Shown here: positions 1 through 6,112 of the stretch, in pieces | How positions within the stretch are numbered: position 1 is the first letter of the stretch | Layout: each line of letters begins with the position of its first letter | Origin: PLA5 sp040901705 | Lineage (GTDB): Bacteria > Planctomycetota > Planctomycetia > Pirellulales > PLA5 | DNA: 9,301 bases | Assembly: GCA_040901705.1 (NCBI GenBank) | Contig: JBBDYI010000013.1 | Coordinates: 1-9,301 of the forward strand | Direction: 5' to 3' | Made by a program: the position numbers and the translations under genes | The notes under the pieces: model-generated | Database searches by the model: none | Seen by the model: only the letters and a program-made list of their open reading frames with translations | Told to the model about the DNA's origin: nothing

Positions 1-1
1 G

Positions 2-280
2 GGCCGCGGATGGCTGGGATCGAGCGGCGGGATGAAACCGGGCGGCGAGTCGTGGCCGGCGGCGATCAACGTCGGACCGAATCCGACGTTCGACGAACAC
101 GCCGTGAAGATCGAGGCACATTTGATCGGCTGCGAACGACCGCTATACGGCGATGTGCTGGAAGTCGACTTCGCCAAACGGCTAAGGGACACGCGGCCGT
201 TTGCCAGTGTCGAAGAATTGAAAGCGCAGCTTCGTAACGATATTGAAGCCGTCGAGCGAAGTGTCCAAGCCAGCAGGTAA
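2..280 (+). CDS. ribF: RibF, bifunctional riboflavin kinase/FAD synthetase (3' part only)
   Basis: This is the C-terminal end of the enzyme that phosphorylates riboflavin to FMN and adenylates FMN to FAD in the cytoplasm. The open frame enters from the window edge, so the FAD synthetase half and the true start lie outside. The visible part is the riboflavin kinase domain. It contains INVGPNPTF, the nucleotide/Mg-binding Pro-Thr motif of the family. About 15 residues later comes KIEAHLIG, whose Glu (codon 113-115) matches the catalytic Glu of flavokinases. Then follow YGDVLEV and RLRDTRPFASVEEL, and the gene ends at a normal family terminus with TAA at 278-280. A Met codon at 32 is internal, because the family pattern continues upstream of it. 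An nrnA-like gene downstream fits the common bacterial grouping of ribF with translation/RNA-turnover genes. Family assignment is firm; only the missing 5' part is uncertain. Confidence 0.93.
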   Translation, partial: GRGWLGSSGGMKPGGESWPAAINVGPNPTFDEHAVKIEAHLIGCERPLYGDVLEVDFAKRLRDTRPFASVEELKAQLRNDIEAVERSVQASR

Positions 281-313
281 TCGCAGTTTCCCGCCGACTC
301 TCATCTACGATTA

Positions 314-457
314 AGAGGCTATCCACAAAGAATGTCCCGTTCGTGGCGCTGTAGGGAGGCGAATCCTTTCGCCGAAGGAGCCGCCAAGCAAGTGCCTCGG
401 CGAAAGGATTCGCCTCCTACAGCAAAGTTTCCCGGCGATTCTTTGTAGATAGACTCT
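314..457. repeat. 144-bp nested inverted-repeat element in the ribF–nrnA spacer
   Basis: Two sets of inverted arms are nested. The outer arms, 314-333 and 438-457, match at 18 of 20 positions. The inner arms, 348-378 and 395-423, are about 30 bp and differ only by two single-base gaps. Each inner arm is itself a small hairpin: GGCGAA-TCCT-TTCGCC at 358-373 and GGCGAA-AGGA-TTCGCC at 399-414. The sequence can therefore fold as one long stem or as two short ones. No T-run follows, so it is not a classical intrinsic terminator, although transcripts from ribF would end or be processed here if it acts as one. No coding signal is seen. The shape, with terminal inverted arms around a non-coding palindrome, resembles a MITE or REP-type dispersed element; that identity is inferred. 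I could not define a convincing target-site duplication. Confidence 0.75.
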
Positions 458-547
458 AAGAGACGAACTGACGCCGGCGGCCCTGGCGAAGTGACCGCTG
501 CGTCGTCGCATGTGGGCCTAATATTGCCTGCAAAGCGGACGACTTCC

Positions 548-556
548 TGCTAAAAT
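548..556 (+). promoter_or_regulatory. Possible extended -10 promoter of the nrnA-like gene
   Basis: TGC followed by TAAAAT looks like an extended -10 element about 80 bases before the nrnA start. The only -35-like hexamer nearby is TTGCCT at 524-529, which is 21 bases away and too far for a standard sigma-70 promoter, so this rests on the -10 alone. A 6-bp stem (570-575 with 582-587, loop ACGAAA) would lie in the leader. The rest of the 281-635 spacer, outside the palindromic element, shows no gene or RNA that I recognise. Confidence 0.3.
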
Positions 557-635
557 GTGATTCCGAGTCGCGGCGACGAAACGCCGCCGTCCACCGCTTG
601 TTGCCCGCATCCTTAACCATTAGCCCCCGTGTCTC

Positions 636-1643
636 ATGCCCATTGATTGGCCACGCTTCAACGAAATCGTCGCCGGTGCGAACCGCTTTGTGCTAACCAG
701 CCACGTGCGGCCGGATTGCGATGCGCTGGGTAGCGAGTTGGCGATGGCCGGCGTGCTCGAAGCGCTGGGCAAGCACGTGCGGATCGTCAACGGCCAGGAG
801 ACGCCGCCCAACCTGGCGTTCATCGACCCGCGGGGCAGGATCAAGGCGCTCGGCGCGGACATCTCCGCCGAGGAATTGGCCCGCGATCTGACCGCGGCCG
901 ACGTGGTGATGGTGCTCGACACGTCGGCGTGGCAGCAGCTTGGCCCGATGGCCGACGTGCTGCGGTCGACCGCGGCCAAGAAGATCGTCGTCGATCATCA
1001 CGTCAGTGGCGACGACTTGGGCGCGGAACTGTTCAAGGACACGTCGGCCGAAGCGACGGGGCATCTCGTCGTACAGGCCGCGGACGCGCTGGGCGTGCCG
1101 CTGACGGCCGATATCGCGCGAGCGGCGTTCGCGGCGATCGCGACCGACACGGGCTGGTTCCGCTTCAACTCAACAACGGCGGCAACGATGAGCGTCGCGG
1201 CGCGGTTGATCGAGGCCGGTGCGAATCCGCAAGCGATCTACACCGACTTGTACGAGCAGGACACGCTGGAGCGCGTGCAACTGCGCGGGCGAATCCTTGC
1301 CCGCGTAAAAACGGAACTCGATGGGCGGCTGGTGCACACGGCGGCGCTGGCGGAAGATTTCGCGGCGACCGGTGCATTACCGACCGATACCGAAGACGTG
1401 ATCAACCTGACGCTGGGCATCGCCGGCACCGAAGTGGCCGTGATCTTCGTGGCAGTCGACGGCGGCAAGGGCGGCGACGCATTCAAACTGAGTTTTCGCA
1501 GTCGCTCGCATGTGGATTGCAGCAAGCTTGCTGAGAAATTTGGCGGCGGCGGACACAAAGCCGCGGCCGGTGCCTCGATCGACGGGCCAATCGAGCAGGC
1601 GCAGCAACTCGTGCTTGACGCTGTGCGCGCAGCCATGCGATAA
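636..1643 (+). CDS. nrnA: DHH/DHHA1 phosphoesterase, NrnA-type oligoribonuclease/pAp phosphatase
   Basis: The 335-residue product has the full architecture of the NrnA/YtqI group of DHH phosphoesterases. These Mn-dependent cytoplasmic enzymes degrade nano-RNAs to mononucleotides, and several also dephosphorylate pAp. Metal-binding motifs are intact: H23-V-R-P-D27-C-D29 (motif I), L-D95-T-S (motif II), D120-H121-H122 (motif III, the family signature) and A-T-D171-T-G-W (motif IV). The C-terminal DHHA1 domain carries the substrate-binding glycine-rich GGGGHKAAAG at residues 303-312. Length is normal. ATG at 636 is chosen because the family motif I follows about 20 residues later; no good Shine-Dalgarno is visible, which is common in planctomycetes. 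It follows ribF on the same strand, but the 355-bp gap argues against tight co-transcription. The substrate split between RNA and pAp cannot be read from sequence. Confidence 0.92.
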   Translation: MPIDWPRFNEIVAGANRFVLTSHVRPDCDALGSELAMAGVLEALGKHVRIVNGQETPPNLAFIDPRGRIKALGADISAEELARDLTAADVVMVLDTSAWQQLGPMADVLRSTAAKKIVVDHHVSGDDLGAELFKDTSAEATGHLVVQAADALGVPLTADIARAAFAAIATDTGWFRFNSTTAATMSVAARLIEAGANPQAIYTDLYEQDTLERVQLRGRILARVKTELDGRLVHTAALAEDFAATGALPTDTEDVINLTLGIAGTEVAVIFVAVDGGKGGDAFKLSFRSRSHVDCSKLAEKFGGGGHKAAAGASIDGPIEQAQQLVLDAVRAAMR

Positions 1644-1805
1644 TTGCGCCCGCCTACCAACGACCGGTTCGGCGGCGGCATGTTCGCGGCGCGAATGAGA
1701 GCACCCGTGCATGTGGTCCGGCGAACTGCCCACCAAACAAGCGTGACGTCCGCGGCATGGCGCTTCAGGGAGGAGTGCGCTTGCTAGAGCGACCGATCGC
1801 GTCAT

Positions 1806-1833
1806 CCATCGTTCTGCGTCCATCGATCTGCGT
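1806..1833. repeat. Two tandem 14-bp repeats upstream of the Rieske gene
   Basis: CCATCGTTCTGCGT at 1806-1819 is followed directly by CCATCGATCTGCGT at 1820-1833, with one difference (T1812/A1826). Each can be read as two 7-bp units, CCATCGW and TCTGCGT. The array lies about 57 bases before the Rieske start, so it would fall in the leader or promoter region. The rest of the 1644-1889 spacer shows no convincing gene. Confidence 0.6.
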
Positions 1834-1875
1834 TGCACGCGCGAATTACGCGTCGCCCCATGCCTCGGCTTTGTC

Positions 1876-1880
1876 GGGAG
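1876..1880 (+). promoter_or_regulatory. Shine-Dalgarno that sets the Rieske start
   Basis: GGGAG ends 9 bases before ATG 1890. It favours this start over an in-frame TTG at 1833 and an ATG at 1860, whose added residues (MPRLCRETCV) look unlike a leader and lie upstream of the usual short polar N-tail. Confidence 0.6.
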
Positions 1881-1889
1881 ACTTGTGTC

Positions 1890-2504
1890 ATGTCGAAGCC
1901 CAATTCATCCGGTCCGCCGTCGAAACCGGACGCTACGAAGCCTTCATCCAATTCGGGCCAAGACCGCCGCGGTTTCGTGGCGATTGCGGCCGGAGCGATC
2001 GGCGCGATCGTTGCGGCGGTGCCTCTGCTGGCCGGCCTGCGGATGTTCGTCGATCCGCTCACTCGCACGCCGAAGAAGAAAGGCAAGGACGACGCGGCGG
2101 CCGATGACGGAAAAATCCGCGTCGCCACGCTCGCAGCGATGCCCGAAATCGGCAAAGTGTATCGTTTTCCTGTAATCACGACGCGCGAGGACAAGTGGAG
2201 CAAGTACGAACCGGGCCCGGTCGGCGCGGTGTTCCTGCGTCGCGTGAGCGCGGACCCCAACGTGGATCCAGTCGCGTTTACGAGCGTTTGCCCGCACTTG
2301 GGCTGTTCGGTCGACATCAAAGGCGAGCAGTTCAAATGCCCTTGCCACAACAGCACGTGGACGATCGAGGGAGAGCGGATCAATCCGGAGAGTTGCCCCA
2401 GTCCGCGCGGCCTGGACACGTTGAAAGTCGAGGTCAAAGGGAACGACGTGTTCGTGGCGTACAAGCGGTTCCGCGGCGGCATCGAAGACAAGGTGGAAGA
2501 GTAG
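1890..2504 (+). CDS. Rieske 2Fe-2S protein of a cytochrome bc complex
   Basis: The 204-residue product is the Rieske subunit that takes the first electron from quinol at the Qo site and passes it to the c-type heme, on the outer face of the energy-conserving membrane. A polar Ser/Pro/Lys-rich tail (1-24) precedes R26-R27-G-F-V and a hydrophobic helix at about 29-50, which fits a Tat-type signal anchor. The cluster motifs are C134-P-H136-L-G-C139 and C150-P-C152-H153. By homology C134, H136, C150 and H153 hold the cluster, and C139–C152 form the stabilising disulfide. Cluster box 1 has CPHLGC rather than the mitochondrial CTHLGC. A linker of Lys/Asp-rich sequence follows the anchor. The next gene on the same strand is the cytochrome b/c partner, 196 bases away across a repeat-rich spacer. 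QcrA/PetC-type function is secure; the exact electron acceptor is not known. Confidence 0.93.
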   Translation: MSKPNSSGPPSKPDATKPSSNSGQDRRGFVAIAAGAIGAIVAAVPLLAGLRMFVDPLTRTPKKKGKDDAAADDGKIRVATLAAMPEIGKVYRFPVITTREDKWSKYEPGPVGAVFLRRVSADPNVDPVAFTSVCPHLGCSVDIKGEQFKCPCHNSTWTIEGERINPESCPSPRGLDTLKVEVKGNDVFVAYKRFRGGIEDKVEE

Positions 2505-2507
2505 CAG

Positions 2508-2535
2508 AGGCTGTAGGCGTTAGACTGTAGGTCGG
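2508..2535. repeat. Degenerate 7-bp tandem array after the Rieske gene
   Basis: Four units of 7 bp in register: AGGCTGT, AGGCGTT, AGACTGT, AGGTCGG. They begin 3 bases after the Rieske stop codon. Units are imperfect but share the leading AG and the period. Confidence 0.5.
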
Positions 2536-2550
2536 AAGGGACGAATTGTG

Positions 2551-2646
2551 TATGGAAAATGGCGAATCGTGAATGGCGAATTAGCCTCGGCAACGCCCAG
2601 CCGCGGACCTTCATTCGCCATTCACAACTCACCATTTCCCATTCGA
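2551..2646. repeat. Long inverted repeat built of 7-bp units, Rieske–cytochrome b spacer
   Basis: The arms 2552-2581 and 2613-2642 are complementary at 26 of 30 positions and enclose a 31-base loop. Both arms are also 7-bp periodic. On the left the units are AATGGCG (2558), AATCGTG (2565) and AATGGCG (2572). On the right they are CATTCGC (2612), CATTCAC (2619), AACTCAC (2626), CATTTCC (2633) and CATTCGA (2640). In mRNA this would form a strong stem about 60 bases before the cytochrome b/c start, so it could stabilise, process or attenuate the message; this is inference. An in-frame GTG at 2548 would place it inside a coding extension, but that peptide has no family counterpart. Confidence 0.7.
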
Positions 2647-2700
2647 CGTTTGCGTTTCTCGACGCTCCGCGTTGCAAAGCTCGATGAGAGAATTAGCCGC

Positions 2701-4827
2701 ATGAACAAACTTCTCGCCTGGCTCGACGATCGCACCGGCATTCGCGCTCTGATGCACGAAGCGCTTTACGAGCGGATACCCGGCGGGGCGCGGTGGCGTT
2801 ACGTATGGGGCAGCACGCTCGTGTTCTGCTTCTTCACGCAAGTCGTGACCGGCATCTTCTTGTGGATGGCGTATAGCCCCAGCGCACAGACGGCGTGGGA
2901 AAGCGTCTATTACATCCAGTTCGAGATGAACGGCGGCTCTCTGCTGCGGGGGATTCATCATTACACGGCGCAGATGATGGTCGTGCTGCTGGCGCTGCAC
3001 TTGATGCAGGTGGTGATCGACGGGGCGTATCGCGCGCCGCGGGAGATCAACTTCTGGCTCGGCCTGATCTTGTTGCACATCGTGCTCGGACTGGCGCTGA
3101 CCGGTTATTTGCTGCCGTGGGATCAGAAGGGCTTTTGGGCCACGCAGGTGGCGACCAAGATCGCCGGCATCGTGCCGCTGGTCGGGCCGTGGATGCAGCA
3201 GGCGATCGTCGGCGGCAAGGAATATGGGCACCACACGCTCACCCGGTTTTTCGCGCTGCACGCCGGCGTGCTGCCGGGGCTGCTGGTGGCGTTTTTAGCA
3301 CTGCATTTGGCGATGTTTCGCAAGCACGGCATCACGGCCAAACAGCCGCTCAAGCGGCCCGACACGACGTTTTGGCCGGAACAGGTGCTCAAGGACGCCG
3401 TGGCCTGTTTGGTGGTGCTGGTGACGGTCGTCGCGTTGTCGATCTACGCGCGGGCGGAATTGGGCGCGCCGGCCGATCCCGCGAATAGCTACGACGCGGC
3501 GCGGCCGGAATGGTATTTCTTGTTCCTGTTCCAGTTCTTGAAACTGTTTCACGGCGAGACGGGCGAACTGATCGGCGCGATCGTGGTGCCGACGGCGGTG
3601 ATGCTGCTGTTGTTCCTGATGCCGCTGATTGGTCGCGGCAAATTGGGACATTGGGCGAACGTGCTGCTGGTTTTTGCGATTCTCGGCGGTGCGGGCGTGC
3701 TGACGGGGCTGGCCCTGTACGAAGATCACCAGGCGGCGTGGATCACCGACGAAGCGGCGGGCGAAAAGTTCGCCGCCGCGCGGAAAATGCTCGACGCGAT
3801 CGACGCCGATCTGCGCAAGAACGGCGCCAAGAGCATCTATCACGGCAAGAAGGAACAGGACCGCGTCGAACTGTACGCGGAGAAGACGGAAGGAAACTCG
3901 CTGGGGCTGTTGGAGGAGTTGCACAAGTATCAGGCGTACTTGAAGTCGAAGGCACATATCGCGGCCAACAAAGCGGCGGAAGAGAACGCCGAGCGGGCGC
4001 ACGAACTGGCCGCCACGGGCATTCCACCGCAGGGAGCGCTCAAGCTGGTTCACGACGACGCGAAGCTGCAAGGCCCGCGGCTGTTCGCCAAGCACTGCGC
4101 AAGTTGCCACGATTACACCGACGCCGACGGCAACGGGATTCACGAGCCGCGGCCGCTCGTGTACGGGCCAGACGCGGAGAATCCGCAGCAGCAAAAGCTC
4201 GAACCCAACGGCGCGCCGAATCTGTACGGTTTTGCCAGCCGCGAGTGGCTCGCCGGGTTGCTCGATCCGAAGACGATCACCGCCGCGCACGTGGACGAGA
4301 ACGCGTGGCTGCTGACCGATGCGCCGTACTTCGGCAACACCGGCCATCGCGAGGGCGACATGGCCGGCTTCGTGAGCGATAGTCTCGGCGACAAATTGGA
4401 CACGGACGCAAAAGCAACGCTCACCAAGGTAATCGCCGCGCTGTCGGCCGAAGCGGCGTTGCCTGAAAAACGGGAACTCGACGCCGCGGCGGCGAAAGAC
4501 GGCACTCTGGAAGCCGGCCGCAAGGCAATCGCGGAGTTTTCGTGGGAGAGCGGATCGTGCGTCGATTGCCACAAATTCCACGACAACGGCGACCTCGGGT
4601 CGGCGCCGGATTTGACGGGCTACGGCTCGCGGCAATGGTTGCTCGACTTCGTCAGCAATCCGGCCCACAAACGGTTTTACGAAGGCAAGAGCAACGACCG
4701 GATGCCAGCGTTTGCCGCCGACGCGGCGAAACCGGCGAACAATCTGCTCAGCCGCCACGAACTGGAATTGATCGTCGACTGGCTACGCAGCGATTGGTAT
4801 CGGCCGGAGGAAGCCGACGAAGAATGA
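2701..4827 (+). CDS. Cytochrome b6/subunit IV–diheme cytochrome c fusion, bc complex
   Basis: A single chain of about 708 residues carries all heme subunits of a quinol-oxidising bc complex. Residues 1-210 are b6-like with four membrane helices. Heme ligands are H86 and H100 (helix B) and H187 and H202 (helix D); the 14-residue gap in helix D is the b6 type. SLPWDQ-like YLLPWDQKG precedes helix D. Residues 225-340 are subunit-IV-like, with three helices and the Qo motif P269-E-W-Y272. A charged helical linker (about 341-455) leads to two c domains, with C466-A-S-C-H470 and C620-V-D-C-H624. The domains look duplicated: A505-P-N-L...R-E-W516 resembles A635-P-D-L...R-Q-W646, and M554 and M668 are candidate sixth ligands. 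The position of the b6 heme c_i cysteine is V35, so that heme is not expected. ATG 2701 is preferred because MNKLLAWLDDRTGI aligns with b6 N-termini; GAGAG at 2686-2690 is a fair Shine-Dalgarno. It pairs with the Rieske gene upstream. Confidence 0.92.
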   Translation: MNKLLAWLDDRTGIRALMHEALYERIPGGARWRYVWGSTLVFCFFTQVVTGIFLWMAYSPSAQTAWESVYYIQFEMNGGSLLRGIHHYTAQMMVVLLALHLMQVVIDGAYRAPREINFWLGLILLHIVLGLALTGYLLPWDQKGFWATQVATKIAGIVPLVGPWMQQAIVGGKEYGHHTLTRFFALHAGVLPGLLVAFLALHLAMFRKHGITAKQPLKRPDTTFWPEQVLKDAVACLVVLVTVVALSIYARAELGAPADPANSYDAARPEWYFLFLFQFLKLFHGETGELIGAIVVPTAVMLLLFLMPLIGRGKLGHWANVLLVFAILGGAGVLTGLALYEDHQAAWITDEAAGEKFAAARKMLDAIDADLRKNGAKSIYHGKKEQDRVELYAEKTEGNSLGLLEELHKYQAYLKSKAHIAANKAAEENAERAHELAATGIPPQGALKLVHDDAKLQGPRLFAKHCASCHDYTDADGNGIHEPRPLVYGPDAENPQQQKLEPNGAPNLYGFASREWLAGLLDPKTITAAHVDENAWLLTDAPYFGNTGHREGDMAGFVSDSLGDKLDTDAKATLTKVIAALSAEAALPEKRELDAAAAKDGTLEAGRKAIAEFSWESGSCVDCHKFHDNGDLGSAPDLTGYGSRQWLLDFVSNPAHKRFYEGKSNDRMPAFAADAAKPANNLLSRHELELIVDWLRSDWYRPEEADEE

Positions 4828-4863
4828 GGAACGCCGTCGACTGCCGGCAGGCTGCCGTAAATC

Positions 4864-4907
4864 CTATCTCCTATCTCCTGTCTCCCAAGTATTCAGGAGA
4901 CAGGAGA
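4864..4907. terminator. Hairpin of 7-bp repeats between convergent genes, likely bidirectional terminator
   Basis: A perfect 12-bp stem, TCTCCTGTCTCC at 4874-4885 with GGAGACAGGAGA at 4896-4907, closes a 10-base loop. It lies in the 102-bp gap between the stop codons of the converging cytochrome b/c and DUF3365 genes, where it could end both transcripts. No U-tract follows on either side, so action by structure or Rho is assumed. The arms are tandem heptamers: CTATCTC, CTATCTC, CTGTCTC from 4864, and CAGGAGA twice from 4894. A second small palindrome, CTGCCGGCAG, sits at 4841-4850. Confidence 0.55.
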
Positions 4908-4929
4908 CCGAGTCCTCGTAAAATGCCCC

Positions 4930-5493
4930 TTACTCGATCGGCAGCGTGTATCCGAGTGCGCCGATGATCTGGCCCTTGGCCTTGAAGTCCTTGTAGTGCT
5001 CGTGGCACATGATGCACTTGTCGAGGACGACTGGGATCGGCGTGGCGGCGCGGAGATAGGGCTTGCCGTCACGCTCGATGACCTGCTCGACGAACGTTTC
5101 GCCGTTCTTGAGTTTGGCGACCGCCGATTTTTCGAATTCGTCGCTCGGCGCGTTCTTGTCCTCGATCGGTTGGCCCGTCGCGTCGAGCAGACGGACTTCG
5201 TGCCAGCCCTTCTTTTTCATCGCGTCGAACAACGCGACGGCGGCCGAACCGGCGGCCAGGTCGTCTTCGTCGTTGACGTAATGCGTCGTGATAAGCACAA
5301 CGGCCGTCTTGTACAGGTCGTCCAGCATCTTGACTTGCTTGCGCGTGCGGGCGATGGCTTCACTCGACGGTTCGGCGGCCGCGACCGCTTTGTCGTCGGC
5401 GACGGCGCGGACGCTGTTGGTCGCCCAAGGTGCGGCGACCAGCGCCGCGGCGGCGATGGCCGCTGTACCAATTGCCAATACTCGTTTACGCAT
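4930..5493 (-). CDS. Secreted monoheme Tll0287-like (DUF3365) protein
   Basis: The 187-residue product starts with MRKR and a hydrophobic Ala-rich stretch ending near VRAVA (about 30-32), a typical Sec signal peptide, so the protein should act outside the cytoplasmic membrane. The mature part has the pattern of the DUF3365/Tll0287-like family, a PAS-like fold that binds c-type heme: a helical start (about 45-75), GWHEVRLLDATGQP (96-109), NAPSDEFEKSAV (114-125), and a late heme site C160-I-M-C163-H164-E-H166. Cyanobacterial Tll0287 has been reported with Cys/His heme ligation. This protein has no cysteine beyond the two in CxxCH, so another ligand, perhaps H71, H98 or H166, would be needed. 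Function is not established for the family; gas, redox sensing or electron transfer are options. It converges on the bc genes and lies downstream of an Rrf2 regulator on its own strand. Confidence 0.85.
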   Translation of the reverse strand: MRKRVLAIGTAAIAAAALVAAPWATNSVRAVADDKAVAAAEPSSEAIARTRKQVKMLDDLYKTAVVLITTHYVNDEDDLAAGSAAVALFDAMKKKGWHEVRLLDATGQPIEDKNAPSDEFEKSAVAKLKNGETFVEQVIERDGKPYLRAATPIPVVLDKCIMCHEHYKDFKAKGQIIGALGYTLPIE

Positions 5494-5499
5494 ACGTTT

Positions 5500-5505
5500 C
5501 TCCTT
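5500..5505 (-). promoter_or_regulatory. Strong Shine-Dalgarno of the DUF3365 gene
   Basis: On the minus strand AAGGAG ends 6 bases before the ATG at 5493. It is the clearest ribosome binding site in the window and fixes the start just before MRKR. Confidence 0.75.
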
Positions 5506-5526
5506 GCCCCTTCGCTAGCGGGTTTT

Positions 5527-5566
5527 GCTCGGTGAATTTATAAGCACGTTGGTCCCGCAACCGAGC
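5527..5566 (-). promoter_or_regulatory. Possible promoter and operator of the DUF3365 gene
   Basis: The minus strand reads TATAAA at 5542-5537 as a -10 box, with TCGGTT 16 bases upstream as a weak -35. Perfect 7-bp inverted arms, GCTCGGT at 5527-5533 and ACCGAGC at 5560-5566, bracket it; their centres are 33 bp apart, close to three helical turns. This would suit a dimeric or looping regulator. It lies between the Rrf2 gene and the DUF3365 gene, so Rrf2 is one candidate ligand, though the site is not a known Rrf2 consensus. Confidence 0.35.
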
Positions 5567-5620
5567 GGCGCGGGCCGTGCTCCGGCGTGATTCGTTGTGT
5601 TCGGTACGCTCGCGGTTGGT

Positions 5621-6067
5621 TCAGGTCCGCGCGAATTTATTCGCGGGCGCTCCCAAGTCGACAAGTTGTTGGCCGGGGTTGACGACGTCGCTCAAGCAAA
5701 CGCCGCGGAGGTAGTCGGTTTGAATGCGTTCGGCCTCGGCGAGGACGTGACGCAGCTTGCAGGCGGGCTGGATGACGCACACGTTTTCGACGGCCACGCA
5801 ATCGAGCAGGTGCATGTTGCCTTCGAGAGCGAGAATTACCTCGCCGACGGTGATCGACTCGGCCGACCGAGCCAGTTCGATGCCACCGCCGACGCCGCGG
5901 ATGCTGCGGACGTAGCCGAGCCGAACGAGTTGCTGGACGACCTTCGCGACGTGGTCCTTGGAGATCGCAAAGAACGCGGCAACATCGGCGATGTGTGCTC
6001 GGTCGGCGCGGCCGGCCAGGAAGATCAGCGTTCGCAGGGCGTAATCGGTTTGGAGGGCGAGTCGCAT
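5621..6067 (-). CDS. Rrf2-family transcriptional regulator, NsrR/IscR-like
   Basis: The 148-residue product is a typical Rrf2 regulator in length and order. The N-terminus MRLALQTDYALRTLIFLA is the family signature. A winged helix-turn-helix follows (about 24-66, with ISKDHVAKVVQQLVRLGYV as recognition region and VRSIRGVGGGIELA as wing), then the dimerisation helix VGEVILALEG. Three cysteines, C90, C97 and C103 (spacing X6 and X5), sit where NsrR and IscR bind their Fe-S cluster, and PAC-K-L follows as in NsrR. A fourth, C124, is outside this set. Family members sense NO, Fe-S status or redox state and mostly repress. The next gene on the same strand is the heme protein 127 bases away, and the bc genes lie beyond it; regulation of these is an inference from position. 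The effector cannot be decided from sequence. Confidence 0.9.
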   Translation of the reverse strand: MRLALQTDYALRTLIFLAGRADRAHIADVAAFFAISKDHVAKVVQQLVRLGYVRSIRGVGGGIELARSAESITVGEVILALEGNMHLLDCVAVENVCVIQPACKLRHVLAEAERIQTDYLRGVCLSDVVNPGQQLVDLGAPANKFART

Positions 6068-6092
6068 GGCGAAAGAAGCAAAATAGATTCCG

Positions 6093-6112
6093 CTTTAACT
6101 CGTTTCATAAAG
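6093..6112. promoter_or_regulatory. Possible Rrf2 autoregulatory operator
   Basis: A 20-bp site upstream of the Rrf2 gene has perfect 5-bp inverted ends (CTTTA and TAAAG) around a 10-base AT-richer centre. It would overlap the -35 region of a minus-strand promoter whose -10 could be TATTTT at 6085-6080. The arms are short and the match to known NsrR or IscR sites is weak, so this is a candidate only. The remainder of the 6068-6354 divergent spacer shows no gene that I can support. Confidence 0.25.

Noticed and set aside
314..457. CRISPR array or tRNA-like structure
   Set aside because: The repeats are inverted and not regularly spaced direct repeats, and no cloverleaf or anticodon arm can be drawn.
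312..458. TA target-site duplication flanking the 144-bp element
   Set aside because: TA occurs on both sides at 312-313 and 457-458, but the arms are then out of register by one base, so the evidence is too weak to claim.
2548..2700. GTG start giving 51 more residues on the cytochrome b/c protein
   Set aside because: The extension is translated from the inverted repeat of 7-bp units. The ATG at 2701 aligns with cytochrome b6 N-termini.
3295..4758. Minus-strand open frame of 487 codons
   Set aside because: It is antisense to the cytochrome b/c gene, whose frame carries the heme motifs. The antisense product is Arg/Gln/His-rich without domain sense, as expected from high-GC codon bias.
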